In this document: positions 7,835-17,041 of the stretch, in pieces
Layout of the letters: every line of letters starts with the position of its first letter
Numbering within the stretch: the stretch's first letter is position 1
Assembly (NCBI GenBank): GCA_017504205.1
Contig: JAFVRO010000014.1
Location: forward strand, 1-64,000
Source: Clostridia bacterium
GTDB lineage: Bacteria; Bacillota; Clostridia; Oscillospirales; CAG-272
Length of the DNA: 64,000 nt
Direction of reading: 5' to 3'
The notes under the pieces: generated by a model
The model's input: the letters and a program-made list of their open reading frames with translations, nothing else
Database searches by the model: none
What the model was told of the DNA's origin: nothing
Made by a program: the position numbers and the translations under genes

Positions 7835-9073
7835 TCAAATAATGAAGTGAGCAGGCAAGCCGGAGATAAACTCTACGGTTGTTTGTCCCTCTATCAGCGG
7901 CAACAGATAAGCAAGACATGCATCGGTAACGTCATTTCCCTGTTCATTGATGAACTCGTCGGGAACCGTTTTGATCTTATTTGCGATCTCGGAGACATCG
8001 GAATGACCGACGGTCGTGGTATAGGGTGAATCGGAGGTGCGGACTATTGTCATCATCTGTCTTGTTACGCCTTCGGATGCTGCGCGAACCGCCGCGCGTC
8101 CTACGTTGACGGACTCGCTGATATCAGTAAGTGAAGCAATGTGTGCAGCACAACGCTGACTGATATTGAGTTCAACTGAGCGAACCTTGCATCCTATTTC
8201 ATTCTTGACAGCGATCTCAAGGGCTTTTCCCGTGCCCGAAAGGTATTTATGCCCGAATACGTCGGTTGCACCGCTTTGAGTTCCCTCACCGACGTATGTG
8301 CCGTCTGCAAATCGGATACCTTCAGAAACTGCAACGACTACGTTGGGATGAGTTTCCAACGCTTTGCGAACATCATTGAAGAAGGCCTGCATATCGAAGT
8401 ATCTTTCAGGAAGGTAAACGAGGTCGGGAGAAATTCCGAAAACTGCTCTACCAAGTGCTGCGGAGGCAGTAAGCCAACCTGCATCACGTCCCATAATCTC
8501 AACTATAGTAACGGCTTTGGTGGTATATACTGCGCAGTCACGGATTATTTCGAGCATTGTGGTAGCAATATACTTAGCGGCAGAACCGAATCCGGGGGTG
8601 TGATCGGTTACAACAAGGTCATTGTCGATCGTTTTCGGAATGCCGAGAACACGCATTTCATAATCGTGATCCTTGGTATATGCAGAAAGCTTGGCAACTG
8701 TATCCATAGAATCATTGCCGCCGATATAGAAAAAGTATCTGATATCGTATTTTTTAAAGATTGAGAGAAGCTTTTCAAACACTTCGGTATCCTTAGCGGG
8801 ATCCGGGAGTTTCTTTCTGCAAGATCCGAGAGCTGCAGCCGGAGTGTTTTCGAGTAACGCAATATTATGTTCATTTTCAAAAACCTCGTTAAGATTTACA
8901 AGGTTTTCTTCAAGAAGTCCCTCCACTCCGTTTCTCATACCGTACAGTGTTTTTATGCTACTGTCGTGCACATTTTCAAGCACACCGCGAATAACACCTG
9001 CAAGGGTTGCGTTGATTGCTGTTGTGGGGCCGCCTGATTGTCCAACGACCGCGTTTCCAATAAGTTTTTTCAT
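7835..9073 (-). CDS. pfp: 6-phosphofructokinase, probably pyrophosphate-dependent
   Basis: A 412-residue phosphofructokinase. GQSGGPTTAINATLAGV (11-27) forms the phosphoryl-donor site, and PKTIDND (146-152) holds the catalytic aspartates. At the donor loop it has GGNDS (118-122) where ATP enzymes have GGDGS. Replacement of that Gly by Asp is the known hallmark of pyrophosphate-using enzymes, so it probably phosphorylates fructose 6-phosphate reversibly with PPi (EC 2.7.1.90), as in several Clostridia. It is the first gene of a seven-gene operon, with a consensus promoter at 9130-9158 and an AAAGGAG ribosome site. Confidence 0.92.
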   Translation of the reverse strand: MKKLIGNAVVGQSGGPTTAINATLAGVIRGVLENVHDSSIKTLYGMRNGVEGLLEENLVNLNEVFENEHNIALLENTPAAALGSCRKKLPDPAKDTEVFEKLLSIFKKYDIRYFFYIGGNDSMDTVAKLSAYTKDHDYEMRVLGIPKTIDNDLVVTDHTPGFGSAAKYIATTMLEIIRDCAVYTTKAVTIVEIMGRDAGWLTASAALGRAVFGISPDLVYLPERYFDMQAFFNDVRKALETHPNVVVAVSEGIRFADGTYVGEGTQSGATDVFGHKYLSGTGKALEIAVKNEIGCKVRSVELNISQRCAAHIASLTDISESVNVGRAAVRAASEGVTRQMMTIVRTSDSPYTTTVGHSDVSEIANKIKTVPDEFINEQGNDVTDACLAYLLPLIEGQTTVEFISGLPAHFII

Positions 9074-9129
9074 ATTTAATTAATCTCCTTTATTCAGATT
9101 GCGTTAGCAATAATTTTCCATTGTATACT

Positions 9130-9158
9130 ATTATACCACATTAATACTCTTATGTCAA
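9130..9158 (-). promoter_or_regulatory. Consensus sigma-A promoter of the pfp operon
   Basis: On the minus strand, TTGACA (9153-9158), a 17-base spacer and TATAAT (9130-9135), both perfect, with TGG directly before the -10 (extended -10). Transcription should start about 50 bases before the pfp ATG. Confidence 0.85.
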
Positions 9159-9197
9159 ATAATTTTGTTATCTACCGGATTGATTACGACATAACGG

Positions 9198-9226
9198 TTG
9201 CACTTGTTTATTTTTTATGTTATAAT
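9198..9226 (+). promoter_or_regulatory. Sigma-A promoter of the 2-hydroxyacid dehydrogenase gene
   Basis: TTGCAC (9198-9203), 17 bases, TATAAT (9221-9226), about 35 bases before the ATG. It is divergent from the pfp promoter, with 39 bases between the two -35 elements. Confidence 0.8.
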
Positions 9227-9260
9227 GTAATTATTATACTGAAATTGAGAGGAATACTAT

Positions 9261-10256
9261 ATGAATATTTGCATTTTAATGTCGTTGGATGAAATATCGA
9301 GAAAAAAGTTTTCCGAGGCGTTTCCGCGAGATTGCATAACCTTTGCTTTTGATCAAAGTGTACCGTATGAACAGAAACAGGTATTTGACCGCAAATATGA
9401 AGATGCACTTTTAACTGCTGACGTTGTTGTAGGCCAACCGCCTGTTGAGTTTATCGAAAGAATGGAGAGACTGAAGCTCTTACAGTTATCCATGGCGGGA
9501 ACAGAACCATACAGCAAGCCCGGAGTTTTGCCTGAGGGGGTCAAGCTCTGTAATGCTACAGGTGCGTTTGGAAAGGCTATTTCGGAGCATATGCTTGCTA
9601 CTCTTTTGATGTTGGTGAAAAAGCTTCATCTTTACAGAGACAATATGGCGTCCGGCGAGTGGATGGATATGGGACAGGTTCGTTCCATTTCTGATATGAC
9701 CGTGCTTTGCGTTGGACTTGGAGATATCGGATGTGATTTTGCGCGTCTTTGCAAATCTATGGGGGCGCACGTTATAGGCTTGCGTCGCGCCGGAACGGAC
9801 AAACCTGAATACGTAGACGAGCTTTATCTTACCGAGGATACGGACAAGGTTTTACCGCAGGCTGACGTTATTGCAATGTCACTTCCCAACACGCCTGCAA
9901 CGGTAAATTTTATGAGCCGCGAAAGATTTTCCCTTATAAAAAAAGGATCATTTTTACTGAATGTCGGACGAGGCAATGCAATAGATCAAGATGCGTTATT
10001 CGATGCCTTGCACGATGGCACTCTTGATGGTGCATCGATCGATGTAGCATCTCCGGAGCCTCTTCCATCCTCAAGTCCGCTTTGGGGATGCGAAAGACTT
10101 CTGATTACACCTCACGTCAGCGGATTCTATCATCTGAGAAAGACGTACGATAATATCGTTGATATTGCCATTGCAAACATCCGCAGTTTCAAAGAGGGTG
10201 CCACGCTCACAACTGAGGTGGATTTTGCTACGGGATACAAGAAGACAGGCAAATGA
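9261..10256 (+). CDS. D-isomer specific 2-hydroxyacid dehydrogenase
   Basis: A 331-residue NAD(P)-dependent dehydrogenase. Residues 1-100 form the substrate domain; the Rossmann motif VGLGDIG is at 151-157. The catalytic triad of the family is visible: Arg237 (NVGRGNAID), Glu266 (ASPEPLP) and His285 (TPHVSG). Members reduce 2-keto acids or oxidise D-2-hydroxy acids such as glycerate, lactate or phosphoglycerate. The absence of an ACT domain argues against a full-length SerA, but the exact substrate cannot be read. It is a single-gene unit with its own promoter and a shared terminator downstream. Confidence 0.9.
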   Translation: MNICILMSLDEISRKKFSEAFPRDCITFAFDQSVPYEQKQVFDRKYEDALLTADVVVGQPPVEFIERMERLKLLQLSMAGTEPYSKPGVLPEGVKLCNATGAFGKAISEHMLATLLMLVKKLHLYRDNMASGEWMDMGQVRSISDMTVLCVGLGDIGCDFARLCKSMGAHVIGLRRAGTDKPEYVDELYLTEDTDKVLPQADVIAMSLPNTPATVNFMSRERFSLIKKGSFLLNVGRGNAIDQDALFDALHDGTLDGASIDVASPEPLPSSSPLWGCERLLITPHVSGFYHLRKTYDNIVDIAIANIRSFKEGATLTTEVDFATGYKKTGK

Positions 10257-10295
10257 ATATAATCAGTCACAGATTGAAAGATTTGCGACACCATA

Positions 10296-10345
10296 TATAA
10301 AAAACTGCAGGGACAGCGCGTTTGCTATGTCCCTGCGTTATTTAT
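10296..10345. terminator. Bidirectional terminator between convergent genes
   Basis: A nine-base perfect stem (10307-10315 with 10328-10336). On the minus strand it is followed by T6, so it ends the CvpA-like gene well; on the plus strand the tail is a looser T-rich run. Confidence 0.8.
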
Positions 10346-10354
10346 TTGATTATA

Positions 10355-13096
10355 TTATTTTGCACTTACAACGCCATCAGCTGAGATATTGACCTGAACG
10401 TTAAATACTGCCGCAAGAGCAATTATCTTATTGTTTTCAGCAGTCTTATCCTTTGCGGAAGCGTAAGATTTTTCGGTATAGCTATTGATAGAATCAATAA
10501 GTCTACCGATGTCAATGTCGGAGAGCTGAGCTTCTGTACCGAAGTAATCGTATTTTACATCACCGTTTACAATTACGCAATCAACGATAGCACCGCTGAT
10601 TACCTTAGAGCCGAGTATTGTATTTGCGATATCGTGTGCATCTGCGACATGATTGCCGAACACGTCCCCATCAAGATTGCTTTGAGCAAGCTTTTTGGCA
10701 ACGTCGAATATGTGCTTGATAGCCTCAGCCTCGGTTTTGTACTCTGACTCGGAAAGGCCGGAGCAATTTGCCATCTGGTCAAGCATTTTCTGGAGTAATT
10801 CGGAAGCGGGAGTTGCGGCCTTTTCCGGAACACCGAAGTCCATAAGCTTCTTCTTGTTAAGCTGGGATTTGAGAAGCTTTGCGGAGCTTTGTGACATATT
10901 TTCTATGAGCCATGAGATGTTATTATTGATCTCTTCAGGGGATGCATCCTCTTTATTAAGTGAATCCATAACGCCGTAAGTGTTCTGAATGGTTTCAAGT
11001 TTATTGCCGAGCTCTGCAGCGCCGCCGTCAAGAAGAGCATCAACCGTATCTGCATCGATCATTCCCGTGTCCTTAAGAGGCTTACTCTGTACTACTGCCT
11101 TAAGAAGATCGTCTGATTTGTCGCCGATGAAGCTACTGCTCTTTGCAAGATCTACGATCTCCTGAAGCTGTTTTGCATCAACAGCCATAAGCATATTCTC
11201 GCCCTTTTCCTGGCTTTCGATGATCTTATTTGCGAATTCGCATCCCTTTATTGCGATGCTTTCTATAATTTTTGCTTCTTCAACAATCTTATCAAGAGAG
11301 ATCTCTGCGCTTGCGATCTTTTTAAAGGTTTCGACGGTTACGCAAGTGGTCTCGATCTTCTTTTCTTTTACTGAGTTGGTTACGTTGAAGAACGCATCAA
11401 CCGTTTCGGTATCAATGGTCTCACTTTCGATAAGCTTAACGATAAAGCGTTCGATTCTTGAGAGCATATCTGTGGGAGAGGCGTTGACAGAACCGATAAA
11501 GCCAATTTCAGACTCATCATTTTTGATAGAGGAATCAGTGGATATCTGTCCGGTATATGCCTGATATGCATCGGTGATGTCGGTGAAGATCTGGAATACG
11601 TCGTCGCCGGTAAGAGTACCACGTTCTGCGCATTCTTCAACAAGAAATTCACTGAGAAGTGGGAGAACATCCTCGGGTATTGTTACTCCGTTGAGCGCAA
11701 AGTCATTCTTGAGTGCCTGACCAAGAGTTTCGGAAAGTTCTTCGGACGAGGTCTCTACGCTATTGAGTTCGAGAGAGTTAATCGATGATGCAATATCATC
11801 GAGCATATTATTGAGAACCTCCTCTGCATCCGCAGGAACACCAAGCACCTCGGCAACCATTACCAGTGCATAGTTTTGTATTTCTAAAGCTACAATCTGC
11901 ATTCTGGGGTTCATATAGATTTCGGTAAGGACGTCAGAAATGAAGCCTTCTTTATTTACAAGATCGGTAATGCCGATAGAATCGTTTATTATACCGATTG
12001 CGCCATAATCAATGAAGAGGCATACAACATTACCGATGGTCGCAAAATCATTTGTAATCGTATTGTACTCTGTAGTAGCCATAACGTTGAAAACTGCTTC
12101 GGCTACAGGTTGCATATTACCTCCAAGCTCGGGCTTAGGGATTCCAAGATATGTCTCTCCGTTGATCCACGCAGTTGCAAGGCTTGAGAGAACGTCGGAC
12201 GAGATATTCTTCATGAGAGCGGAGGAGTCAAAAATTCTTACTATGTTTTTGATTGCATCAACCTGAGGGTCACCGTAGGTACCTATCTCAACATTAAGCT
12301 TCAACGCTTCACTGACTATTGAGAAAACCGCCCCAAATTCTTCGGAAAGAAGATACTTTTGGCCTCTTATTCTGAAGTTTGCGAGATTGTCGTAGAGAGC
12401 GCCGGTTCCGTAGGAATATTTAAGCACAGGCATATGCGCTACTGCATTGACAACCTCTACTGCTTCCTCGGAATCCTCAATACCAATCTCATTAAAGCTG
12501 ATTTCAAGCCCCTGATCCACCATCGTTTCGAATGTGTTTGCCGCAACGTTTACAAGTCCTGCGATGGGAAGGAAAAGTACAGCTACAACGATAAGTGCGT
12601 TTACTATTCCCGAAGGGAGAGCAAGAAATCTTGAAAGTGTTTTTTGTTTTTTGTCAGCAGGAGCAGCTTCCTTTTCGCCTCTTTCGAATATGAGCCTTGT
12701 AAAGAGTCTGACAAAGAACATAAGTATGAAGGAGATCACAAGATAAAGCGATACGAACACTATTGGTGCGATCACAGCGGAAGGAAGAGCCTCAATAAGC
12801 TCACCAAGATATCCACCGTTTACAAACAGGTCGTCGTATACCGCGCCGAGCGATGATTTAAGCATAGGCTTAATAAAAGTAATGATAGGCTCAGCGATCG
12901 CGTCAGAAACGGGGTTGGCAAGCATCAATGCAAATAACACACTGATAATATTCTTAACGAGACGTACTACGCCCTTTTTCCAGCCTTGGAAGAAGAAAAC
13001 GAGTAGCGAAAAAAACGCTATTACACCTACTGAAATGCTAAGGATCATTGATGCCAGATTAATCGTGGCCATGATTGTTTCAACATTAGTTCCCAT
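10355..13096 (-). CDS. Very large CvpA-like membrane protein
   Basis: A 913-residue protein. Residues 1-190 have four hydrophobic segments with the feel of the CvpA (colicin V production) family: a GWKKGVVRLVKNIISVLFAL segment after the first helix and LSRFLALPSGIVNALIVVAV before the last. CvpA proteins are usually about 160-200 residues. Here about 720 extra residues follow, acidic and almost entirely helical, with no recognised domain. A nine-residue motif recurs (IDTETVDAF coded near 11,398-11,424 and IDADTVDAL near 11,040-11,066), pointing to internal repeats. The C-terminal part probably lies outside the membrane. It is a single-gene unit with a perfect promoter and its own terminator. 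Function unknown; an envelope or secretion role is a guess. Confidence 0.8.
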   Translation of the reverse strand: MGTNVETIMATINLASMILSISVGVIAFFSLLVFFFQGWKKGVVRLVKNIISVLFALMLANPVSDAIAEPIITFIKPMLKSSLGAVYDDLFVNGGYLGELIEALPSAVIAPIVFVSLYLVISFILMFFVRLFTRLIFERGEKEAAPADKKQKTLSRFLALPSGIVNALIVVAVLFLPIAGLVNVAANTFETMVDQGLEISFNEIGIEDSEEAVEVVNAVAHMPVLKYSYGTGALYDNLANFRIRGQKYLLSEEFGAVFSIVSEALKLNVEIGTYGDPQVDAIKNIVRIFDSSALMKNISSDVLSSLATAWINGETYLGIPKPELGGNMQPVAEAVFNVMATTEYNTITNDFATIGNVVCLFIDYGAIGIINDSIGITDLVNKEGFISDVLTEIYMNPRMQIVALEIQNYALVMVAEVLGVPADAEEVLNNMLDDIASSINSLELNSVETSSEELSETLGQALKNDFALNGVTIPEDVLPLLSEFLVEECAERGTLTGDDVFQIFTDITDAYQAYTGQISTDSSIKNDESEIGFIGSVNASPTDMLSRIERFIVKLIESETIDTETVDAFFNVTNSVKEKKIETTCVTVETFKKIASAEISLDKIVEEAKIIESIAIKGCEFANKIIESQEKGENMLMAVDAKQLQEIVDLAKSSSFIGDKSDDLLKAVVQSKPLKDTGMIDADTVDALLDGGAAELGNKLETIQNTYGVMDSLNKEDASPEEINNNISWLIENMSQSSAKLLKSQLNKKKLMDFGVPEKAATPASELLQKMLDQMANCSGLSESEYKTEAEAIKHIFDVAKKLAQSNLDGDVFGNHVADAHDIANTILGSKVISGAIVDCVIVNGDVKYDYFGTEAQLSDIDIGRLIDSINSYTEKSYASAKDKTAENNKIIALAAVFNVQVNISADGVVSAK

Positions 13097-13143
13097 AGTT
13101 ATTTTACCTCATATTGATATTGTAGATAGAATTATCCAATTAG

Positions 13144-13172
13144 ATTATAACTCTTTTATAGCTTGATGTCAA
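13144..13172 (-). promoter_or_regulatory. Consensus sigma-A promoter of the CvpA-like gene
   Basis: On the minus strand, TTGACA (13167-13172), 17 bases, TATAAT (13144-13149): both hexamers perfect, about 48 bases before the ATG. Confidence 0.85.
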
Positions 13173-13242
13173 GGTTCCTCTTGCTTTTGGAAGAATATTT
13201 TATAAAAATTTACAATATGTTTATTTTATAAAACTAAAGATA

Positions 13243-13271
13243 TTGAAGATTTTTAATAGTTTTGGTATAAT
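13243..13271 (+). promoter_or_regulatory. Sigma-A promoter of rsmA
   Basis: TTGAAG (13243-13248), 17 bases, TATAAT (13266-13271), with TGG just before the -10. It lies about 30 bases before the rsmA ATG. Confidence 0.8.
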
Positions 13272-13300
13272 ATAAGACATCACACATCGTTGGAGAGAAT

Positions 13301-14194
13301 ATGGAACTTAATTTACACGATATAAAAACGATTAAAAACCTGATGGAGATGCACGGTATTACCTTCCGCAAAGAGTTTGGACAAAACTTTTTAACAAATT
13401 CATTTGTAACTGAGGACATTGCCGATTATTGCTGTGACGGTAGAAGCAAAACGATTTTTGAGATAGGCCCCGGAATAGGTACGCTGACGCGCGAACTTGC
13501 GAAAAGATACGAAAACGTACTGTCCGTTGAAATAGACCGTGGACTTATACCGTTGCTCAAATATACGCTTCACGGATACGATAATTCGGTTGTTATAAAC
13601 GCTGATGTTATGAAGTTGGATCTTAACGAGCTACTTGCTCCGTATTTTGAAAAAGGAGGAATTTCGGTTTGTGCCAATCTTCCCTATTATATTACGACAC
13701 CGGTCCTTATGCTGTTACTCGAATCCGGAATAAAATTCGATTACATCACGGTAATGGTTCAGGCGGAGGTAGCGGACAGGCTCTGCGCTAAGGCAGGAAG
13801 CTCCCAATACGGATCTATAACGGCGGTTTTAGGGTATTACGGAACGGTTGAGCGTCTTTTTGAGGTACCTGCAAACAACTTTATCCCTGCTCCAAAGGTG
13901 GATTCTGCGGTAGTACGTATCAAGCTGTTTAAAGACAATCCATATGCGCGTGTAGGGGAAGATGGACACAAGTTAAATGAAAAAATGTTGTTCAGAACCA
14001 TAAAAGCGGCGTTTGAGCAGAGACGAAAGACGCTTGTTAATGCACTGAGCACCGGATTTCCCGAAATTGGTAAGGACAAGCTGCTTGAGGCAATATTAGC
14101 GTGCGGACACAGAGCCGACATACGCGGAGAGCGGCTCAGCACGGAACAGTTTGTTGAGCTTTCGGATAGGATATGCACTATATCGGAAAAATAA
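13301..14194 (+). CDS. rsmA: 16S rRNA (adenine(1518)-N(6)/adenine(1519)-N(6))-dimethyltransferase
   Basis: A 297-residue KsgA/RsmA enzyme that dimethylates two adjacent adenines near the 3' end of 16S rRNA during late small-subunit assembly. Motifs: KEFGQNFL (about 25-32), typical of the family; the SAM-binding IGPGIGTLTRELA (about 56-68); and the target-base motif NLPYYITTPVL (about 127-137). Length is normal for the family. The ATG follows GGAGAG. It is a single-gene unit with its own promoter and a strong hairpin downstream. Confidence 0.96.
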   Translation: MELNLHDIKTIKNLMEMHGITFRKEFGQNFLTNSFVTEDIADYCCDGRSKTIFEIGPGIGTLTRELAKRYENVLSVEIDRGLIPLLKYTLHGYDNSVVINADVMKLDLNELLAPYFEKGGISVCANLPYYITTPVLMLLLESGIKFDYITVMVQAEVADRLCAKAGSSQYGSITAVLGYYGTVERLFEVPANNFIPAPKVDSAVVRIKLFKDNPYARVGEDGHKLNEKMLFRTIKAAFEQRRKTLVNALSTGFPEIGKDKLLEAILACGHRADIRGERLSTEQFVELSDRICTISEK

Positions 14195-14201
14195 TGAAAA
14201 G

Positions 14202-14245
14202 CAGACGCTACATCTTTTAAGTGTGGCGTCTGTTGCTTTATTCTG
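14202..14245. terminator. Bidirectional terminator after rsmA
   Basis: An 11-base stem (14202-14212 with 14222-14232, one G-T pair) and a nine-base loop, flanked by T-rich tails on both strands. It separates convergent rsmA and the lipid kinase gene. Confidence 0.8.
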
Positions 14246-14265
14246 CAATATGTATCTTACATATT

Positions 14266-15219
14266 TTAACCATTTGTTATAGAAAAGATCGTCTGTTCTT
14301 CCTGTTGGTTATCCAAAATGAAGGGAGCGGGGGCTGCAAATCTGATTGCGGAAGGAACCACCTCGATCTCAAAGGTTTTACCTCTGAGCAATTCTCCGTC
14401 GACCGTTACACAAAAATCTGCTCCGCCTTCAATTATGATCTTTTTTGCGCGCTTATACTTGAGGATCTTTGCGAATTTGGGATTATTAAGGTGTCCTCCG
14501 AGTTTATAAATTTTTATAAGTTTCAAAAAGGTAAATATCGACACGCATTTAACCATACAAACGTCGAGTAATCCGTCATTGTTGAGAGAAAGCGGCGCGC
14601 AACGGTATGCTCCGCCATAAAACTGACCGTTAGCAATGGACATCAGCAAAAACTTTCCATCATTTATACGTTCTCCGTCGACCCAAATGTCAGCTTTATT
14701 TACCATAGCATTAAAAAGTGCGGCAACAACTCCCGTTGTATATGCTCTTTTTCCACCGATAAACTTTTTGCGCTTGACCTTAGCCATAGTGCTTGCGACA
14801 TAGGTATCGAATCCGCAATTTATTACGTTGATCGAATACTGACCGTTTATCTTTATAAGGTCAATATAAGAGGCTTTACTCTCAAGAAGCTTTTTCAGAT
14901 CATCAAACGCCTGAACATCGCCGTAGCATTTTACAAAATCGTTTCCGCTTCCGCATGGGTAGCACGAAAGCTCAGCAAACTCGTAACCACACATACCATC
15001 GACAACTTCTTTAATAGTTCCGTCGCCGCCGCAGGCATAAAACCTCACAGGAGAATTCATTTTTTCGCAGATTTGTTTAACATATTTTGTTGCGTCGCCC
15101 CCATCTTTTGTAACGTATATCTCAATATCATAACCTTCAAGCTGTGCAAGTTTGGCGCTCAGCTCGTCAACGTACGATGCTTTACCTGCATTGGGGTTTA
15201 TGACGAATATATGCTTCAT
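14266..15219 (-). CDS. Diacylglycerol/lipid kinase family protein (YegS/BmrU type)
   Basis: A 317-residue lipid kinase. NPNAGK (8-13) and YACGGDGTIKEVVDG (61-75) form the nucleotide site of the DAGK catalytic domain, and CYPCGSGNDFVKCYGD lies in the next glycine loop. The C-terminal beta-rich half contains the family's NGQFYGGAYRCAPLSLNNDG. Members phosphorylate diacylglycerol, undecaprenol or related lipids at the membrane; the substrate cannot be fixed here. It follows the EamA transporter gene by 16 bases and ends at the terminator shared with rsmA. Confidence 0.9.
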   Translation of the reverse strand: MKHIFVINPNAGKASYVDELSAKLAQLEGYDIEIYVTKDGGDATKYVKQICEKMNSPVRFYACGGDGTIKEVVDGMCGYEFAELSCYPCGSGNDFVKCYGDVQAFDDLKKLLESKASYIDLIKINGQYSINVINCGFDTYVASTMAKVKRKKFIGGKRAYTTGVVAALFNAMVNKADIWVDGERINDGKFLLMSIANGQFYGGAYRCAPLSLNNDGLLDVCMVKCVSIFTFLKLIKIYKLGGHLNNPKFAKILKYKRAKKIIIEGGADFCVTVDGELLRGKTFEIEVVPSAIRFAAPAPFILDNQQEEQTIFSITNG

Positions 15220-15235
15220 TTTCAGTTACTTCCTT

Positions 15236-16177
15236 TTACTTATTTGTTTTCTTTCGGGATAGCAGCCGGGCATCAAGGTTAGTTTGTGAAATAACAATAC
15301 CTGCAAATATCACAAGGCATCCAATATATCCCACAAGAGAAATCGTATCATTTCCAAATATTACTCCGCCGATAACGCTGAATACAGACTCGGTAGAGAA
15401 AAGGATTGCGGCATAGGTTGGAGTTGACATTTGCTGAGCTACGGTCTGCAAAGTATATGCCACACCCACGGAAAGAATACCGCAATACAGTATTGCGCCT
15501 TTTGCGTTAAGAATACTTTCGAGCGAAATATTCTCAAAGATCAGCGCGCAGACAGTACTGATAACTCCACAGGTCAAAAACTGCACGAGTGAAAACATCA
15601 ACGGATAAATGCGGTCTGTAAACAGATCGACCACAATAATATGAGTTGCAAAAAACACCGAACAGGTCAGGAGCAGGCACTCTCCGATTCCGAAATGGAA
15701 GCTTCCGTCGATCTTGACACACAGCAGAAAGAGACCGATAACCGCAAAAAACGCGCCTATCCATGAGCTTATACTGACACTCTTTCTGAAGATAAAGAAG
15801 CACATTATAGGAGTAAGAACCGTATAAAGTCCCGTGATAAATCCTGATATTCCGGCACTTTGGGTGATCTGAGCGCCGTATTGTTGAAGTGTGGATGCTG
15901 CAAACAGTATTCCACCGACAAGAATACCTGCAAGAACCGTGGTTTTTAATGAAACCTTCGGCTGATTATCCGCTTGAGACGGTCTTGGTGCGTGTTTTAT
16001 CTTTTTTCCTTCAACGAGAGCGACAACCGGAATAAGGGAGAACGCACCTATGAGAAACCTCACGCCGTTAAAGGTGAACGTATCGATATGGGCAGAGCCT
16101 TCGACTTGCGCGACGAAGGCAAATCCCCAGATCATTGAGGTTAAGAGTAAAAGAAGGGTTGGTAATGCTTTTTTCAT
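15236..16177 (-). CDS. DMT superfamily transporter (EamA domain pair)
   Basis: A 313-residue carrier with about ten membrane helices in two EamA repeats. The opening TLLLLLTSMIWGFAFVAQ and PTYAAILFSTESVFSVIGGV in the second half are typical of the drug/metabolite transporter superfamily, which exports amino acids, nucleotides or other metabolites. A GGAG ribosome site precedes the ATG. The gene lies 30 bases after an anchored protein of unknown function and 16 bases before the lipid kinase, so the three are probably one operon. Confidence 0.88.
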   Translation of the reverse strand: MKKALPTLLLLLTSMIWGFAFVAQVEGSAHIDTFTFNGVRFLIGAFSLIPVVALVEGKKIKHAPRPSQADNQPKVSLKTTVLAGILVGGILFAASTLQQYGAQITQSAGISGFITGLYTVLTPIMCFFIFRKSVSISSWIGAFFAVIGLFLLCVKIDGSFHFGIGECLLLTCSVFFATHIIVVDLFTDRIYPLMFSLVQFLTCGVISTVCALIFENISLESILNAKGAILYCGILSVGVAYTLQTVAQQMSTPTYAAILFSTESVFSVIGGVIFGNDTISLVGYIGCLVIFAGIVISQTNLDARLLSRKKTNK

Positions 16178-16207
16178 AATTGCTCCGCTATTGTTTCTGA
16201 GAATGAT

Positions 16208-16969
16208 TTATTGTGGTATGTACTCAACTATTGCTTTAAAAAGTTCCTCGGAGAGTGCATATGAGTCGTTTGCAGAGCCTCCGATTGAGATAAGCGTACC
16301 TTTGGTTCTGAGGCAAAGGACAGTATCCTCAGGGAGGTTTGAGAAAACCGAATGCGATCCTGCAAATTCGGTATCGGCAAATCTTATACCGTACTCATCG
16401 ATGGCGGAGTTCGGAACGGAATCAAACACCTCGTCAAGGCGTCTGAAGCCACCGCTTGATCTTACGCGATCATAAAGATAAGGATCGAGAAGACACACTG
16501 AATATTCCCCTGTCAATATCAGGCTATCGAATCTTTCGAGCTCACTATGATTGAACTCGCGATCTATTGTATATATCTTGTCCCCATTTTCATCTGTAAC
16601 CGCCTCGTACGACTCGATTTGCGGAGCAGAAAGAATATTAGTGGCTATTAGTTGCACGTTTTTCTCACCGTCACCGTTTAAATCGTACGGAAGGATTTCA
16701 TTAAACGCCGAGATATACGCTTTTGCGTCAGCGGCGGTCACCATATTGGGGCCTGAATAAATAACGTACGAGTCATATCCTACTGTCTCACAGGACTGGA
16801 GAATACATACTGTTAAGACAGCTACGACAAGGATAGCTGCCAATATCTTCCATTTATGATAATAGAAGAAATTATCAAGCTTTTTCATTTTAGGATCAAC
16901 GAACACGATCCCTTGCTCTACCAGCTTTTCCTCATCTCTCTGTGGAGAATTATTATTTGTTTCTGACAT
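16208..16969 (-). CDS. Membrane-anchored protein of unknown function
   Basis: A 253-residue protein with a polar cytoplasmic N-terminus (about 40 residues, containing KKLDNFFYYHKWK), one membrane helix (about 43-62, AAILVVAVLTVCILQS) and an extracytoplasmic domain of about 190 residues. I recognise similar proteins of this layout in Clostridia but no characterised family. There are no enzyme motifs. A strong GGAGGGG site precedes the ATG. It follows the terminator at 16992-17015 and may need a promoter I could not find, or depend on read-through from the DUF1292 gene. Confidence 0.7.
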   Translation of the reverse strand: MSETNNNSPQRDEEKLVEQGIVFVDPKMKKLDNFFYYHKWKILAAILVVAVLTVCILQSCETVGYDSYVIYSGPNMVTAADAKAYISAFNEILPYDLNGDGEKNVQLIATNILSAPQIESYEAVTDENGDKIYTIDREFNHSELERFDSLILTGEYSVCLLDPYLYDRVRSSGGFRRLDEVFDSVPNSAIDEYGIRFADTEFAGSHSVFSNLPEDTVLCLRTKGTLISIGGSANDSYALSEELFKAIVEYIPQ

Positions 16970-16984
16970 TAAGCCCCTCCGTGT

Positions 16985-17020
16985 TATTAAAAAACGAGCG
17001 CGTGGGCGCCCGTTTATAGT
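16985..17020 (-). terminator. Rho-independent terminator after the DUF1292 gene
   Basis: A GC-rich hairpin (16992-17001 with 17006-17015, one mismatch, four-base loop) followed on the minus strand by T6. It should end most transcripts of the ctpA-greA-DUF1292 unit. Confidence 0.8.
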
Positions 17021-17041
17021 GCTGAATACTAAAATACAAGC

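Noticed and set aside
8249-8764. Long open frame on the plus strand
   Set aside because: Antisense to pfp, no ribosome site, and the product resembles nothing; a shadow of a strong coding region.
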